Assembly: GCA_964452915.1 (NCBI GenBank)
Contig: CAYVNW010000033.1
Coordinates: forward strand, 1-36,341
Direction: 5' to 3'
DNA length: 36,341 nt
From: Colivivens sp964452915
GTDB lineage: Bacteria; Bacteroidota; Bacteroidia; Bacteroidales; Bacteroidaceae
This document shows, piece after piece, positions 8,252-16,444 of this stretch. Every line of letters begins with the position of its first letter. Within the stretch, counting starts at the first letter, position 1. Below the pieces are notes generated by a model. The model saw only the letters and a list, made by a program, of their open reading frames with translations. It searched no databases and was not told the DNA's origin. The position numbers were made by a program, and so were the translations under genes.

Positions 8252-8282
8252 CAAAAATACTATATTGATTTTATACAACAAA
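8252..8282 (-). promoter_or_regulatory. Promoter of the DUF4369-DUF456 unit
   Basis: Minus strand TTTG (8282-8279), 19 bases, TATTTTTG (8259-8252). Good match to the Bacteroidota consensus. It lies between the membrane protein gene (stop at 8308) and the lipoprotein start. Confidence 0.75.
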
Positions 8283-8307
8283 ATTCTTTTGCAATAATTA
8301 ACCCTAA

Positions 8308-9486
8308 TTAATCCTTATCTATATACCACCACAAAGTGTTACCGAAATCGCGTCTGAGTATGTTCTGCTTAATGTTCTCTGCTGTATCTGTTTCTTGCAT
8401 TGTCTTATATTTTTCATATTGAGCAAGCATAAGTGTGTCAGCAAACGATTCTAAAGAATCTTTGCTAATTGACTTAGCTTGTAACAGCATCGCCTCACGA
8501 TAAACTTTAGGTAATTCGAGAACATCCGAAGGATTGCTGATATGATAATAGTTTCGCAGAGAGCGGTAAAATCCATTCAGATCTTTTTCCAGCAACTTAC
8601 TGCACAGTACATATTCAGGCAGCAACGGGTTATGGCGTGTAGCTTCATTGGTCCGCAGCAAATCCAGATACGAATCTAATGATTTCACTGCATCGTTTGC
8701 CCATGCTCCGAGATTCTCTTGTATGTCTTTACTTGTAAAACGATGCAGATGGGTTAATGTGTCATCGAGCATCAATAACGACTCCACGCCATATGGTTGC
8801 GGGTAATCAAACAGCTTATCTCCAAGTTTCCCTTCTTTTGCCAAAGCATACATACGCAATTCATTGAGACGTTTTGATGTTGCCAGTGACTTCTGCCCTA
8901 CTTTACCGGCTTCTTCATAATTACCGTCAAGAATAAGTCTCTCTGTTTTCAACTCGTACATATATACGTCATTTGCCGGTGCATTGGCTCCACACGCAAG
9001 CATCATTAAAAGCAATGTAAGCAAGTTGGGCCAAAGATAACGCGAAACAGTATAATCACCTTCCTGTATGCTTTCACCCGGCATTTTATATTTGAGCCTC
9101 AAAACTAACATGTATACTACGACAAATAATGGCAAAATCCAAACCCAACTGCCAAAAGTAAAGTGTTCTATTGTGCGGCGGCTCAGACTTGTTACCATCA
9201 TTAGCAGAATGAACGACGGCAGATATGTAATAGCATACCATCTTCCTGAAAGGTGTGCAACCTTTTCTACAAGATATTGCACACACATCAGGGCAAATGT
9301 AATTATCACTGCTCCCCAAAAACGCGAATACTGAGTAACACCATTCGAGAATACATATTGGGCCTCGGCAAGCACATCATTCTGTAAACAAAATAAATAA
9401 AAGAAACAGAACAGTGCAAACAGCCCTCTACATGCGATTGCAATACGGTTCGCTATATTTTGAGGTATGGGATTGTTATAGTTCAT
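8308..9486 (-). CDS. Five-helix membrane protein with C-terminal helical domain
   Basis: I do not recognise a named family with certainty. The 392-residue protein has five predicted membrane helices at about 20-40, 56-76, 86-104, 112-131 and 150-168. After these comes a soluble domain of about 220 residues. It is rich in helices and tandem-like pairs (YELKTERLILDGNYEEAGKV, then SLATSKRLNELRMYALAKEG), which resembles TPR-type repeats. It resembles Bacteroidales membrane proteins annotated only as hypothetical. The start ATG (9486-9484) overlaps the glgB stop in an ATGA of four bases, so translation is coupled to the branching enzyme. It is the last gene of the MORN-yhcH-glgB unit. A role in envelope or storage metabolism would be speculation. 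Confidence 0.75.
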   Translation of the reverse strand: MNYNNPIPQNIANRIAIACRGLFALFCFFYLFCLQNDVLAEAQYVFSNGVTQYSRFWGAVIITFALMCVQYLVEKVAHLSGRWYAITYLPSFILLMMVTSLSRRTIEHFTFGSWVWILPLFVVVYMLVLRLKYKMPGESIQEGDYTVSRYLWPNLLTLLLMMLACGANAPANDVYMYELKTERLILDGNYEEAGKVGQKSLATSKRLNELRMYALAKEGKLGDKLFDYPQPYGVESLLMLDDTLTHLHRFTSKDIQENLGAWANDAVKSLDSYLDLLRTNEATRHNPLLPEYVLCSKLLEKDLNGFYRSLRNYYHISNPSDVLELPKVYREAMLLQAKSISKDSLESFADTLMLAQYEKYKTMQETDTAENIKQNILRRDFGNTLWWYIDKD

Positions 9487-11513
9487 ACAATTTTCAATAC
9501 TACAGCACTCCTTGCCGGCAAATACAACTTAAGCCAACCTTTATGCTGTTTTGCATACAGCATATCTGTAGTTGTAAAGTGACGGATAGAATCATCGTTA
9601 AGATTATTACCACCGAACGCACTTGAGTCTGTATTTAGCACTATATCGTATGCGCCTTCTTTGACAAGGAACCCATAATCGGTGAATGACTTATTAGGGC
9701 TGAAATTAAACACGAACAGCAGGTCACCTCTTGTGAATGCAAGCACCTGGTCACCATCATTATGCCAAATCTCCTGGACTTTTGTCTTTTGGAAATTCTT
9801 TGTTCCGCCAATCAAGTGTATCATAGCCTTGTCAAAATCACCAAGATAATGGTAGCACAATTCATGATTATCAACAAGATCCCATTGGCGCCGTGCATAC
9901 TTATAACTCCAGCCGTTACCTTCACGCGGGAAATCGATCCATTCAGGGTGCCCGAACTCGTTACCCATGAAATTGAGGTAGCCTCCGTTTATTGTTGAAG
10001 CTGTCAGCAAACGTATCATCTTATGAAGTGCTATACCACGATTGACAGTCAGGTTCTCGTCTCCTTTCTTAAAATGCCAATACATATCAGAATCAATCAA
10101 CCGGAATATTATTGTTTTATCACCTACAAGAGCTTGGTCATGACTTTCAGCATAACTGATAGTCTTTTCATCAGCACGTCGGTTGGTTGTTTCCCAAAAC
10201 ATTGATGACGGTTTCCAATCCTCATCCTTTTGTTCCTTTATTGTTTTGATCCAATAATCCGGAATATTCATCGCCATACGATAGTCGAAACCATAACCGC
10301 CTTTATCAAACGGAGCTGCAAGTCCAGGCATACCACTGACTTCTTCCGCTATTGTTATTGCTTTTGGATGAATTTCATGGATCAGCAAGTTTGCCAGCGT
10401 AAGATAAGCTATTGCCTCATCATCTTCGTGACCATTATAATAGTCTTCATAGCCACCGAATGCCTCTCCAAGTCCATGGCTATAATAGAGCATGCTTGTT
10501 ACGCCATCAAAACGATATCCATCGAAGTGGAATTCGTCAAGCCAATACTTACAGTTACTTAATAAATAATGTATGACTTCATTCTTTCCGTAATCAAAGC
10601 ACAAGCTGTCCCAAGCTGGATGTTCTCTTCGGTCACCATGCATGAAATACTGATAAGAATCACCGGCAAAGTTTCCTAATCCTTCCATCTCGTTCTTTAC
10701 TGCATGAGAATGAACTATGTCCATTATGACAGCCAGACCGTTCTTATGAGCTTCATCAATCAATTCTTTCAACTCTTCGGGAGTACCGAAACGGCTGGAA
10801 GGAGCAAAAAAGTTACTTACATGGTATCCAAAACTGCCATAATACGGATGTTCTGCAATTGCCATTATTTGTATGCAGTTGTAACCATCAGCAATTATAC
10901 GAGGTAGCACATTGGCCTTGAATTCTGTGTACGTGCCAACCTTTTCTCCATCTTGAGCCATACCGATATGACACTCATATATAAGGAGTGGCGAAGTGTT
11001 GGGCTTAAACTTCTTGACCTTCCATTTGTATTCATTCTCTGGAGCCCACACTTGTGCTGAAAAGATTTTGGTCGTTTCATCTTGAACGACACGATTGACC
11101 CATGCAGGAATCCGTTCCCCTTCACCACCATTCCAATAGATATGAAGTTTGTACAGATCGCCATGTTTCATATACGACAACGGCATTCTCAACTCCCAAA
11201 CACCATTTTCCTTTTTCTTAAGCTTATACTTTGATTTCTCTGTCCAGTCATTAAAATCGCCCACCAAATATATATCGGTTGCATTTGGTGCCCACTCACG
11301 AAATACCCATGATTTAGCTGTCTTGTGCAAACCAAAGTACAAGTATCCGGAAGCGAAATCGGAAAGAGTTTGCTTGCCATTCATTGTCAATTCGTTCAAT
11401 TTATTAATGGCATGTTGATGGCGACCAATTATTGCGTTCTCATAAGGCTCCAACCATGGATCGTTTTTTACGATACCAATATGCTGTATAGTTTCTTCAG
11501 TTTTATTAGGCAT
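9483..11513 (-). CDS. glgB: 1,4-alpha-glucan branching enzyme
   Basis: Cytoplasmic glycogen branching enzyme (GH13), which cuts alpha-1,4 chains and rejoins them by alpha-1,6 links. A CBM48 domain spans about 60-155 (FREWAPNATDIYLVGDFNDW). The catalytic barrel spans about 175-560 and shows all conserved regions: DIVHSH (265-270), GYRFDGVTSM with nucleophile Asp336, IAEEVSGMPG with general acid Glu390, and YAESHDQ with His458/Asp459. A C-terminal beta domain follows (DLLFVFNFSPN, SAVVLKIV at the end). With 676 residues and IAEEVSGMP it is closer to eukaryotic-type branching enzymes, as is usual in Bacteroidota, than to E. coli GlgB. No other glg gene is in the window. It sits 56 bases after the YhcH-like gene with no consensus promoter in the gap. 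Confidence 0.95.
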   Translation of the reverse strand: MPNKTEETIQHIGIVKNDPWLEPYENAIIGRHQHAINKLNELTMNGKQTLSDFASGYLYFGLHKTAKSWVFREWAPNATDIYLVGDFNDWTEKSKYKLKKKENGVWELRMPLSYMKHGDLYKLHIYWNGGEGERIPAWVNRVVQDETTKIFSAQVWAPENEYKWKVKKFKPNTSPLLIYECHIGMAQDGEKVGTYTEFKANVLPRIIADGYNCIQIMAIAEHPYYGSFGYHVSNFFAPSSRFGTPEELKELIDEAHKNGLAVIMDIVHSHAVKNEMEGLGNFAGDSYQYFMHGDRREHPAWDSLCFDYGKNEVIHYLLSNCKYWLDEFHFDGYRFDGVTSMLYYSHGLGEAFGGYEDYYNGHEDDEAIAYLTLANLLIHEIHPKAITIAEEVSGMPGLAAPFDKGGYGFDYRMAMNIPDYWIKTIKEQKDEDWKPSSMFWETTNRRADEKTISYAESHDQALVGDKTIIFRLIDSDMYWHFKKGDENLTVNRGIALHKMIRLLTASTINGGYLNFMGNEFGHPEWIDFPREGNGWSYKYARRQWDLVDNHELCYHYLGDFDKAMIHLIGGTKNFQKTKVQEIWHNDGDQVLAFTRGDLLFVFNFSPNKSFTDYGFLVKEGAYDIVLNTDSSAFGGNNLNDDSIRHFTTTDMLYAKQHKGWLKLYLPARSAVVLKIV

Positions 11514-11569
11514 AATATTGTAGTTATTAAATGATTAATTATATTGCTATTGAATCAATGAGGTGTTAC

Positions 11570-12013
11570 CTAAGCCTTTACTTTGAATATTACTTTCTTG
11601 ATTACTTTCTCGTCAGATATACATGGGGCATGTCCGTCTTGTGGAAAGAATATGGCGAACATTCCGGGTTCTGCCTTCACATATTGCTGGGCAAGTCCGT
11701 CATAGAATGTTATGTCTTTTTCGCTATTATAAGCCTGGGCAGGTAAATCTTGACGCGGAGTATATCCATACGCCTCTGCTACATTCAACGGAATCTGTAT
11801 ATCAATCATTCTGTCATGGGTTTCCAGTTTGGCTGCTTCTTTCGATTTTCCGCCAACCGTATTGAAGTTCACGAACAGGTCATTACCTTTTATAATCTCT
11901 TTTCCTTCAGGTTTGGAGTTTAAATCATTTGATCTAATGTAGTCAACGACATCCCTAAATAAAGGGTTCAAAGCCACATATTTTTCCAAGTTGTTTAATG
12001 AATCAATAATCAT
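11570..12013 (-). CDS. YhcH/YjgK/YiaL (TabA-like) family protein
   Basis: A 147-residue cupin-like protein of the DUF386 family. Family members include E. coli TabA and the sialic-acid operon protein YhcH; they bind a metal and are thought to act on sugars or affect biofilm. LETHDRMIDIQIPL (about 72-85) and the C-terminal FPQDGHAPC (about 128-136) hold the conserved His and Glu/Asp of the metal site. VNFNTVGGKSKEAAKLETH is the typical central region. The length is normal. It starts 12 bases after the MORN gene stop and 56 bases before glgB on the same strand, so it probably shares their transcript. A sugar epimerase or lyase function would fit glycan metabolism but is not shown by the sequence. 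Confidence 0.85.
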   Translation of the reverse strand: MIIDSLNNLEKYVALNPLFRDVVDYIRSNDLNSKPEGKEIIKGNDLFVNFNTVGGKSKEAAKLETHDRMIDIQIPLNVAEAYGYTPRQDLPAQAYNSEKDITFYDGLAQQYVKAEPGMFAIFFPQDGHAPCISDEKVIKKVIFKVKA

Positions 12014-12025
12014 ATTACTTTATTT

Positions 12026-13159
12026 TTATTTCGTTTCTGACATCTCAATGACACCACGCTTATAATATCCCTTTCGAATAGTTTTTCCATTGCGGTCTTT
12101 CTCGACAAAAGCTCCGTCACGCAAATCGTTGACATAAGTACCTTCAAAGCGCACTCCGTCTTTATCTTCCTCCACGCATTTGCCATTCTTTTTTCCATTA
12201 GCAAAATGGCCTTTAAATTTTGAACCGTCTTTCATGTGGATAATTCCTTCGCCGTTCATTTCTCCATTCGCCCATTCTCCATCATAAGTATCACCATCTT
12301 TATTAGTATACTTACCACGTCCGTTTTGTTGGTCTTCTGCCCAGTAGCCTTCATAAACAGAGCCATCAGCGCATGTATACGTACCAAAGCCACTCATCAG
12401 TCCATCATTAAAAGAACCGACATACCTGCTTCCGTCTATATATGTGAATATTCCTTGGCCATGACGTTTACCTTTCACATACTCTCCCTCATACTTATCA
12501 CCGTTCTTAAACGTATATATACCTTTCCCGTCCATCATATCATCTTTCCACTGTCCTTTGTATGTATCACCGTTGGCATAATTATAAGAGCCATATCCAT
12601 CACGCTTGTCATTCTTTATATCACCATAGTATGTTGCACCGTCAGCCCAATCAAAGAGACCTTTGCCTTCTTTGTGGTCGCCGACCCACGTACCCTGGTA
12701 GAAAGCCCCATTTGCCCATGTATAAGTTCCTTCTCCCTCACGCATATCCTGATGCCAGTTGCCTTCATACTTGTCTCCATTAAAATAATACATGGTACCT
12801 TTACCTTCTTGGTAGTCGGTATACCACAAACCTTCATATCTGTTACCATTTGCGAAAGTATAGGTTCCCATTCCGTGCTGATGGTCATTCATCCATTGTC
12901 CTTCATATTTTTCTCCATCAGTAAACGAATAAACACCATTACCGTGCCTCTTGCCTTTCAGATACTCACCCTCATAAGTATCTCCTGTCGGAAAAGTTGT
13001 TTTGCCTTTACCATTAGGTTTCCCATTAAACAAATCTCCGCTATATGTTGATCCGTCCTTGAAAGTATAACTTCCTTTCACCGTAGTTTTCTGTGCAGAA
13101 GCAGTTGATACTGTGCACACAAAAGCTACTCCCACTACAATATATTTATATAAGTCCAT
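12026..13159 (-). CDS. Secreted MORN-repeat protein
   Basis: A 377-residue protein made almost entirely of MORN repeats. Residues 1-22 are a signal peptide (hydrophobic core IVVGVAFVCTVSTA, cut after SAQ). I count 14 complete 23-residue units of the form xYxGxWxxxxxxGxGxYxxxDGx from about residue 38, then a degenerate fifteenth unit (TIRKGYYKRG). At DNA level the units are 69 bp and diverged. MORN repeats form an elongated beta-hairpin array; in eukaryotes they bind membranes or partner proteins, while in Bacteroidota their function is mostly unknown. Export suggests a periplasmic or surface role. It is the first gene of the probable operon with yhcH, glgB and a membrane protein, and has a consensus promoter at 13185-13216. 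Confidence 0.9.
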   Translation of the reverse strand: MDLYKYIVVGVAFVCTVSTASAQKTTVKGSYTFKDGSTYSGDLFNGKPNGKGKTTFPTGDTYEGEYLKGKRHGNGVYSFTDGEKYEGQWMNDHQHGMGTYTFANGNRYEGLWYTDYQEGKGTMYYFNGDKYEGNWHQDMREGEGTYTWANGAFYQGTWVGDHKEGKGLFDWADGATYYGDIKNDKRDGYGSYNYANGDTYKGQWKDDMMDGKGIYTFKNGDKYEGEYVKGKRHGQGIFTYIDGSRYVGSFNDGLMSGFGTYTCADGSVYEGYWAEDQQNGRGKYTNKDGDTYDGEWANGEMNGEGIIHMKDGSKFKGHFANGKKNGKCVEEDKDGVRFEGTYVNDLRDGAFVEKDRNGKTIRKGYYKRGVIEMSETK

Positions 13160-13184
13160 TAATATGCTATTTTATTTATGAATA

Positions 13185-13216
13185 CAAAAGTATTAATAAA
13201 AAATGAGACGGGCAAA
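13185..13216 (-). promoter_or_regulatory. Promoter of the MORN-yhcH-glgB operon
   Basis: Minus strand TTTG (13216-13213), 20 bases, TACTTTTG (13192-13185). Both elements and the spacing match the Bacteroidota consensus. The start codon is 26 bases downstream, at 13159. Confidence 0.8.
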
Positions 13217-13341
13217 CCGATTAAGAATTATTAATCTTTTTATTACTATACTTACAGGACGAACTATCAAAATAAGCCGACCATGCAGGCACCCGTCATT
13301 ACTGCGTGTAGAGAATATTTGAAAATTTATCGGAAAACTTA

Positions 13342-13371
13342 TTGTTCATCCGACAAAATATCGTAACTTTG
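13342..13371 (+). promoter_or_regulatory. rpsA promoter
   Basis: TTG at 13342-13344, 19 bases, TAACTTTG at 13364-13371. Textbook Bacteroidota spacing. The inferred transcript start, near 13378, gives a leader of about 88 bases before rpsA. Confidence 0.8.
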
Positions 13372-13428
13372 CACCCGATTGTCGCACATGCATGCGTATG
13401 CGGGCGTACAATTCATATTATCAACATA

Positions 13429-13488
13429 ATGTCTAACATGTCAAAAAAAAGAACAAATTTAAATTATGACAGAAACAAAGAACATTAA
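13429..13488 (+). other. Possible 19-codon upstream frame overlapping rpsA start
   Basis: ATG at 13429 opens MSNMSKKRTNLNYDRNKEH and stops with TAA at 13486-13488, 20 bases inside rpsA and in a different frame. A second in-frame ATG lies at 13438. The peptide is basic and polar. It may be chance or a translational leader; no Shine-Dalgarno sequence is seen at either start. Confidence 0.3.
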
Positions 13489-15247
13489 ACCGCTGGAAGA
13501 TTTCGATTGGGAGTCGTTCGAGCATGGAAAGAAGGTGGCAGACAAAGAAGCCGAACAAAAAGCCTATGAAGGCACATTGAACAACATTACAGAAGGTGAA
13601 GTTGTTGATGGAACAGTAACAGCCATCAATGACCGAGAAGTTGTTGTCAACATAGGCTACAAGTCTGAAGGCATCATTCCAAGTAACGAATTTCGTTACA
13701 ACCCAGACCTCGCTGTAGGCGATAAGGTGGAAGTTTACATTGAAAGCCAGGAAGACAAGAAAGGACAATTAAACCTGTCACACAAAAAAGCGCGTCAAGC
13801 CCGCTCTTGGGATCGTGTCAATGCAGCTTACGACAACAATGAAATCGTTAAAGGATTCATAAAATGCCGTACCAAAGGCGGCATGATTGTAGACGTATTG
13901 GGAACAGAAGCATTCCTCCCTGGCAGTCAAATCGATGTAAAACCTATCCACGACTATGATACATTCGTAGGCAAGACAATGGAATTCAAGATTGTCAAAA
14001 TCAATCAAGACTATAGAAACGTTGTCGTGTCACACAAGGCACTTATTGAGGCTGAAATTGAAGCACAGAAGAAAGAGATCATCAGCAAACTTGAGAAAGG
14101 GCAAATACTTGAAGGTGTTGTCAAGAATATCACTTCGTATGGAGTATTTATCGATCTTGGAGGCGTTGACGGACTTATTCACATTACAGACCTTTCATGG
14201 GGTCGCGTAAACGATCCAAGGGAAATCGTACAACTCGACCAAAAGATCAACGTTGTAATCTTGAGTTTCGACGAGGAGAAAAAACGTATAGCACTTGGAT
14301 TGAAGCAACTCACTCCACATCCTTGGGAATCTCTTGATCCAAACCTCAAAGTTGGAGATGTTGTTAAAGGCAAAGTTGTTGTTATAGCAGATTATGGAGC
14401 TTTTGTTGAAATAGCTCCAGGCGTTGAAGGTCTTATCCATGTATCCGAAATGAGTTGGAGCGCACACCTTCACAGCGCACAAGACTTTGTTAAAGTCGGC
14501 GATGAAGTTGAGGCAGTAATTCTTACTCTCGACCGCGAAGAAAGAAAAATGTCACTCGGAATGAAGCAACTCAAGCCAGACCCATGGGAGAAGATCGAGG
14601 AGAAATATCCTGTTGGTTCTAATCACATGGCAAAAGTAAGCAACTTTACGAACTTCGGAGTATTTGTAGAATTAGAAGAAGGAGTTGATGGACTTATCCA
14701 TATATCAGACCTTTCTTGGACAAAGAAAATCAAGCACCCATCAGAGTTCACTCAGATTGGCGCAGAAATGGAAGTTCAAGTATTGGACATCGACAAGGAA
14801 AACCGCCGCCTCAGCCTTGGTCACAAGCAAATAGAGGAGAATCCTTGGGACAAGTTCGAAACAATCTTCACTCCAGATTCTGTTCATGAAGGCAAGATAG
14901 TAGAAATCGTCGACAAGGGAGCCGTAATAAGCCTCGAAGGCGGAGTTGAAGGCTTTGCTACACCAAAACATCTGGTAAAAGAAGATGGCTCACAAGCACA
15001 ACTTGGCGAAACACTTCCATTCAAGGTTATCGAATTCAATAAGGATGCAAAACGAATCATCCTTTCACACAGCCGCATTTATGAAGATGCAATGCGTGCA
15101 GAAGCCAAGGCGGCTAAGAAGGAAGCAAATGCCAAGAAGGCAAAAGCAAAGAGTGAGACTCCTGCAATACAAAACAAGGCTGCAAGTACAACATTGGGTG
15201 ACATCGATGCACTCGCCGCTTTGAAAGCAGAGATGACAAAAGAATAA
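13466..15247 (+). CDS. rpsA: 30S ribosomal protein S1
   Basis: Ribosomal protein S1, which binds mRNA on the small subunit and helps start translation. Six S1 (OB-fold) domains are visible at about 43-107, 125-191, 211-281, 296-368, 382-455 and 470-536. Domains 3-5 carry the strong signature GVFIDLGGVDGLIHITDLSW and its variants. The acidic N-terminus (residues 1-35) and the Ala/Lys-rich tail (about 541-593, ending LAALKAEMTKE) are typical of Bacteroidota S1; the length of 593 is normal. The start is ATG at 13466, preceded by an A-rich stretch without Shine-Dalgarno sequence, as usual in this phylum. It is transcribed alone, from its own promoter to the terminator at 15281-15311. Confidence 0.97.
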   Translation: MTETKNIKPLEDFDWESFEHGKKVADKEAEQKAYEGTLNNITEGEVVDGTVTAINDREVVVNIGYKSEGIIPSNEFRYNPDLAVGDKVEVYIESQEDKKGQLNLSHKKARQARSWDRVNAAYDNNEIVKGFIKCRTKGGMIVDVLGTEAFLPGSQIDVKPIHDYDTFVGKTMEFKIVKINQDYRNVVVSHKALIEAEIEAQKKEIISKLEKGQILEGVVKNITSYGVFIDLGGVDGLIHITDLSWGRVNDPREIVQLDQKINVVILSFDEEKKRIALGLKQLTPHPWESLDPNLKVGDVVKGKVVVIADYGAFVEIAPGVEGLIHVSEMSWSAHLHSAQDFVKVGDEVEAVILTLDREERKMSLGMKQLKPDPWEKIEEKYPVGSNHMAKVSNFTNFGVFVELEEGVDGLIHISDLSWTKKIKHPSEFTQIGAEMEVQVLDIDKENRRLSLGHKQIEENPWDKFETIFTPDSVHEGKIVEIVDKGAVISLEGGVEGFATPKHLVKEDGSQAQLGETLPFKVIEFNKDAKRIILSHSRIYEDAMRAEAKAAKKEANAKKAKAKSETPAIQNKAASTTLGDIDALAALKAEMTKE

Positions 15248-15280
15248 GCAGACAAAGTTTCCATTCGAATATATATTAAT

Positions 15281-15315
15281 AAAAAGGTGTGTCATAACGA
15301 TGCACCTTTTTATTT
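15281..15315 (+). terminator. rpsA terminator
   Basis: AAAAAGGTG (15281-15289) pairs with CACCTTTTT (15303-15311), a 9-pair stem with a 13-base loop and a T-rich end, 34 bases after the rpsA stop. Confidence 0.85.
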
Positions 15316-15355
15316 ACGTAAAAATGCATGCATAACCAAAAAAATTCCGCTAAAG

Positions 15356-15387
15356 TTTGGATATAACCAAAAGAGTTTGTATTTTTG
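15356..15387 (+). promoter_or_regulatory. Promoter of the small sorting-domain protein gene
   Basis: TTTG at 15356-15359, 20 bases, TATTTTTG at 15380-15387. Strong consensus match, 27 bases before the start codon at 15415. Confidence 0.8.
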
Positions 15388-15414
15388 CAGCGAGAAGTAT
15401 AAATATAACTGCGT

Positions 15415-15726
15415 ATGATCAAAAAACTACTACTATTACTGACGGTAACAATGATGTTAGGCATTGCACTACCAGTTTCAGCTCAAGACGTTCAGAAAGA
15501 TCCGATTGAGACCGAACAGCAGGCTATATCTATTACTGTTACAGAGTCAAGCATCCATATTAAGAATGCAGAGAAAATGGTACTCGAGATATACAATCTT
15601 ACAGGAGTTAAGGTGTGCACACAAAGGATTGACAGCGCCGACAAGAAAATAGACCTTGCCCATCTCCCAAAAGGATGCTATATCATCAAAGTAGGCAAAA
15701 CCGTCAGAAAGATATATTTGAAATAG
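15415..15726 (+). CDS. Small secreted protein with type IX-like C-terminal sorting domain
   Basis: A 103-residue protein. Residues 1-24 are a signal peptide (IKKLLLLLTVTMMLGIALPVSAQ, cut after SAQ). After a short acidic linker (25-37), residues about 38-103 have the beta-sandwich pattern of the type IX secretion C-terminal domain (type A sorting domain): VLEIYNLTGVKV, then IDLAHLPKGCYIIKV and the basic end KTVRKIYLK. In normal cargo this domain follows a large enzyme or adhesin. Here there is no passenger, only the domain itself. Two cysteines (68 and 88) lie in it. It has its own strong promoter and is followed by a long hairpin, so it is probably its own transcript. The function is unknown; a truncated cargo relic is the main alternative, but the promoter argues for a real gene. 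Confidence 0.75.
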   Translation: MIKKLLLLLTVTMMLGIALPVSAQDVQKDPIETEQQAISITVTESSIHIKNAEKMVLEIYNLTGVKVCTQRIDSADKKIDLAHLPKGCYIIKVGKTVRKIYLK

Positions 15727-15747
15727 TTACAACATGCCAAATATGAC

Positions 15748-15791
15748 AATATCCTCGTTTCTGGAACCTAACAGTCCAAAAACAGGATATT
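15748..15791 (+). terminator. Long hairpin after the small secreted protein gene
   Basis: AATATCCT (15748-15755) pairs with AGGATATT (15784-15791). Inside, GTTT/AAAC and GGA/TCC also pair, with small internal loops and a 9-base apical loop. Only ATCATTATT follows rather than a pure T-run, so termination is likely but unproven. Confidence 0.5.
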
Positions 15792-15801
15792 ATCATTATT
15801 A

Positions 15802-15842
15802 ACCAGATGAATACTGGTGATATCAAGATTGTACGACAATCT
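15802..15842 (+). promoter_or_regulatory. Two short hairpins in front of the ECF sigma gene
   Basis: ACCAG/CTGGT (15802-15806 and 15814-15818, 7-base loop) is followed by AGATTGT/ACAATCT (15826-15832 and 15836-15842, 3-base loop). The second ends 11 bases before the start codon at 15854. No TAnnTTTG element is seen in 15727-15853. These may be leader structures or protein-binding dyads. Confidence 0.4.
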
Positions 15843-15853
15843 CGAGATTAAAG

Positions 15854-16399
15854 ATGAGCAAGTATAACGAAGAAGAAATACTAAAGCAACTGCAAAATCC
15901 CAAAACGCAAAGTAAAGCTTTTGAGGAGATTGTAAATCATTATAGCCAAACTATATATTGGCAAATTCGTAGACTTGTCATTGATCATGAAGATACCGAT
16001 GATGTTCTGCAAAATACGTTCATAAAAGCATGGAGCAACATATCTTCATTCAGGGGAGAATCAAAACTCTCTACGTGGTTATACAAAATTGCATACAACG
16101 AAAGTCTGACATTCATCAATCACAAGAAACAAAATATCTCTTTAGACGATGTCGACTCCAACGTCACAAACACGCTTGAGAGCGACCCTTATTTTGATGG
16201 CGATGAAACGCAACTCATGTTACAACAAGCTATTGACACACTGCCATCCAAACAGAAAGCGGTGTTTAATATGAAGTATTATGATGAAATGAAATACGAA
16301 GACATGTCGAAGATCACCGGAACGAGTGTCGGAGCGCTCAAAGCATCATTTCATCTTGCCGTAAAAAAAATAGAGGACTATTTTCATAAGAGAGACTAA
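15854..16399 (+). CDS. ECF RNA polymerase sigma factor
   Basis: Extracytoplasmic-function sigma-70 factor of 181 residues. Region 2 lies at about 25-92 (EDTDDVLQNTFIKAWSNI, then GESKLSTWLYKIAYN, which melt and bind the -10 DNA). Region 4 lies at about 124-178 (LPSKQKAVFNMKYYDEMKYE, with helix-turn-helix ITGTSVGALKASFHLAVKKI). There is no extra C-terminal domain. It is followed by a membrane protein with anti-sigma features and a periplasmic Spy-like protein, the usual order for an envelope-stress unit that controls its own operon. No housekeeping -7 element is visible upstream, which fits self-transcription from an ECF-type promoter or read-through from the preceding gene. Confidence 0.93.
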   Translation: MSKYNEEEILKQLQNPKTQSKAFEEIVNHYSQTIYWQIRRLVIDHEDTDDVLQNTFIKAWSNISSFRGESKLSTWLYKIAYNESLTFINHKKQNISLDDVDSNVTNTLESDPYFDGDETQLMLQQAIDTLPSKQKAVFNMKYYDEMKYEDMSKITGTSVGALKASFHLAVKKIEDYFHKRD

Positions 16400-16444
16400 A
16401 CCTTTTTATTCCAACAAAGTCATACAAATAAAATTATATATACG

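Larger units (their letters stand above)
13160..13465. other. Divergent intergenic region, MORN operon / rpsA
   Basis: This 306-base region holds two outward-facing consensus promoters, 13185-13216 (minus) and 13342-13371 (plus), separated by about 125 bases with no gene or clear repeat. A short upstream reading frame at 13429-13488 overlaps the rpsA start. Nothing else is recognised. Confidence 0.8.

Noticed and set aside
12236..13051. A 271-codon hydrophobic open frame on the plus strand
   Set aside because: It lies wholly opposite the MORN repeats. Its length comes from the 69-base periodic coding sequence on the minus strand, and it has no recognisable domain.
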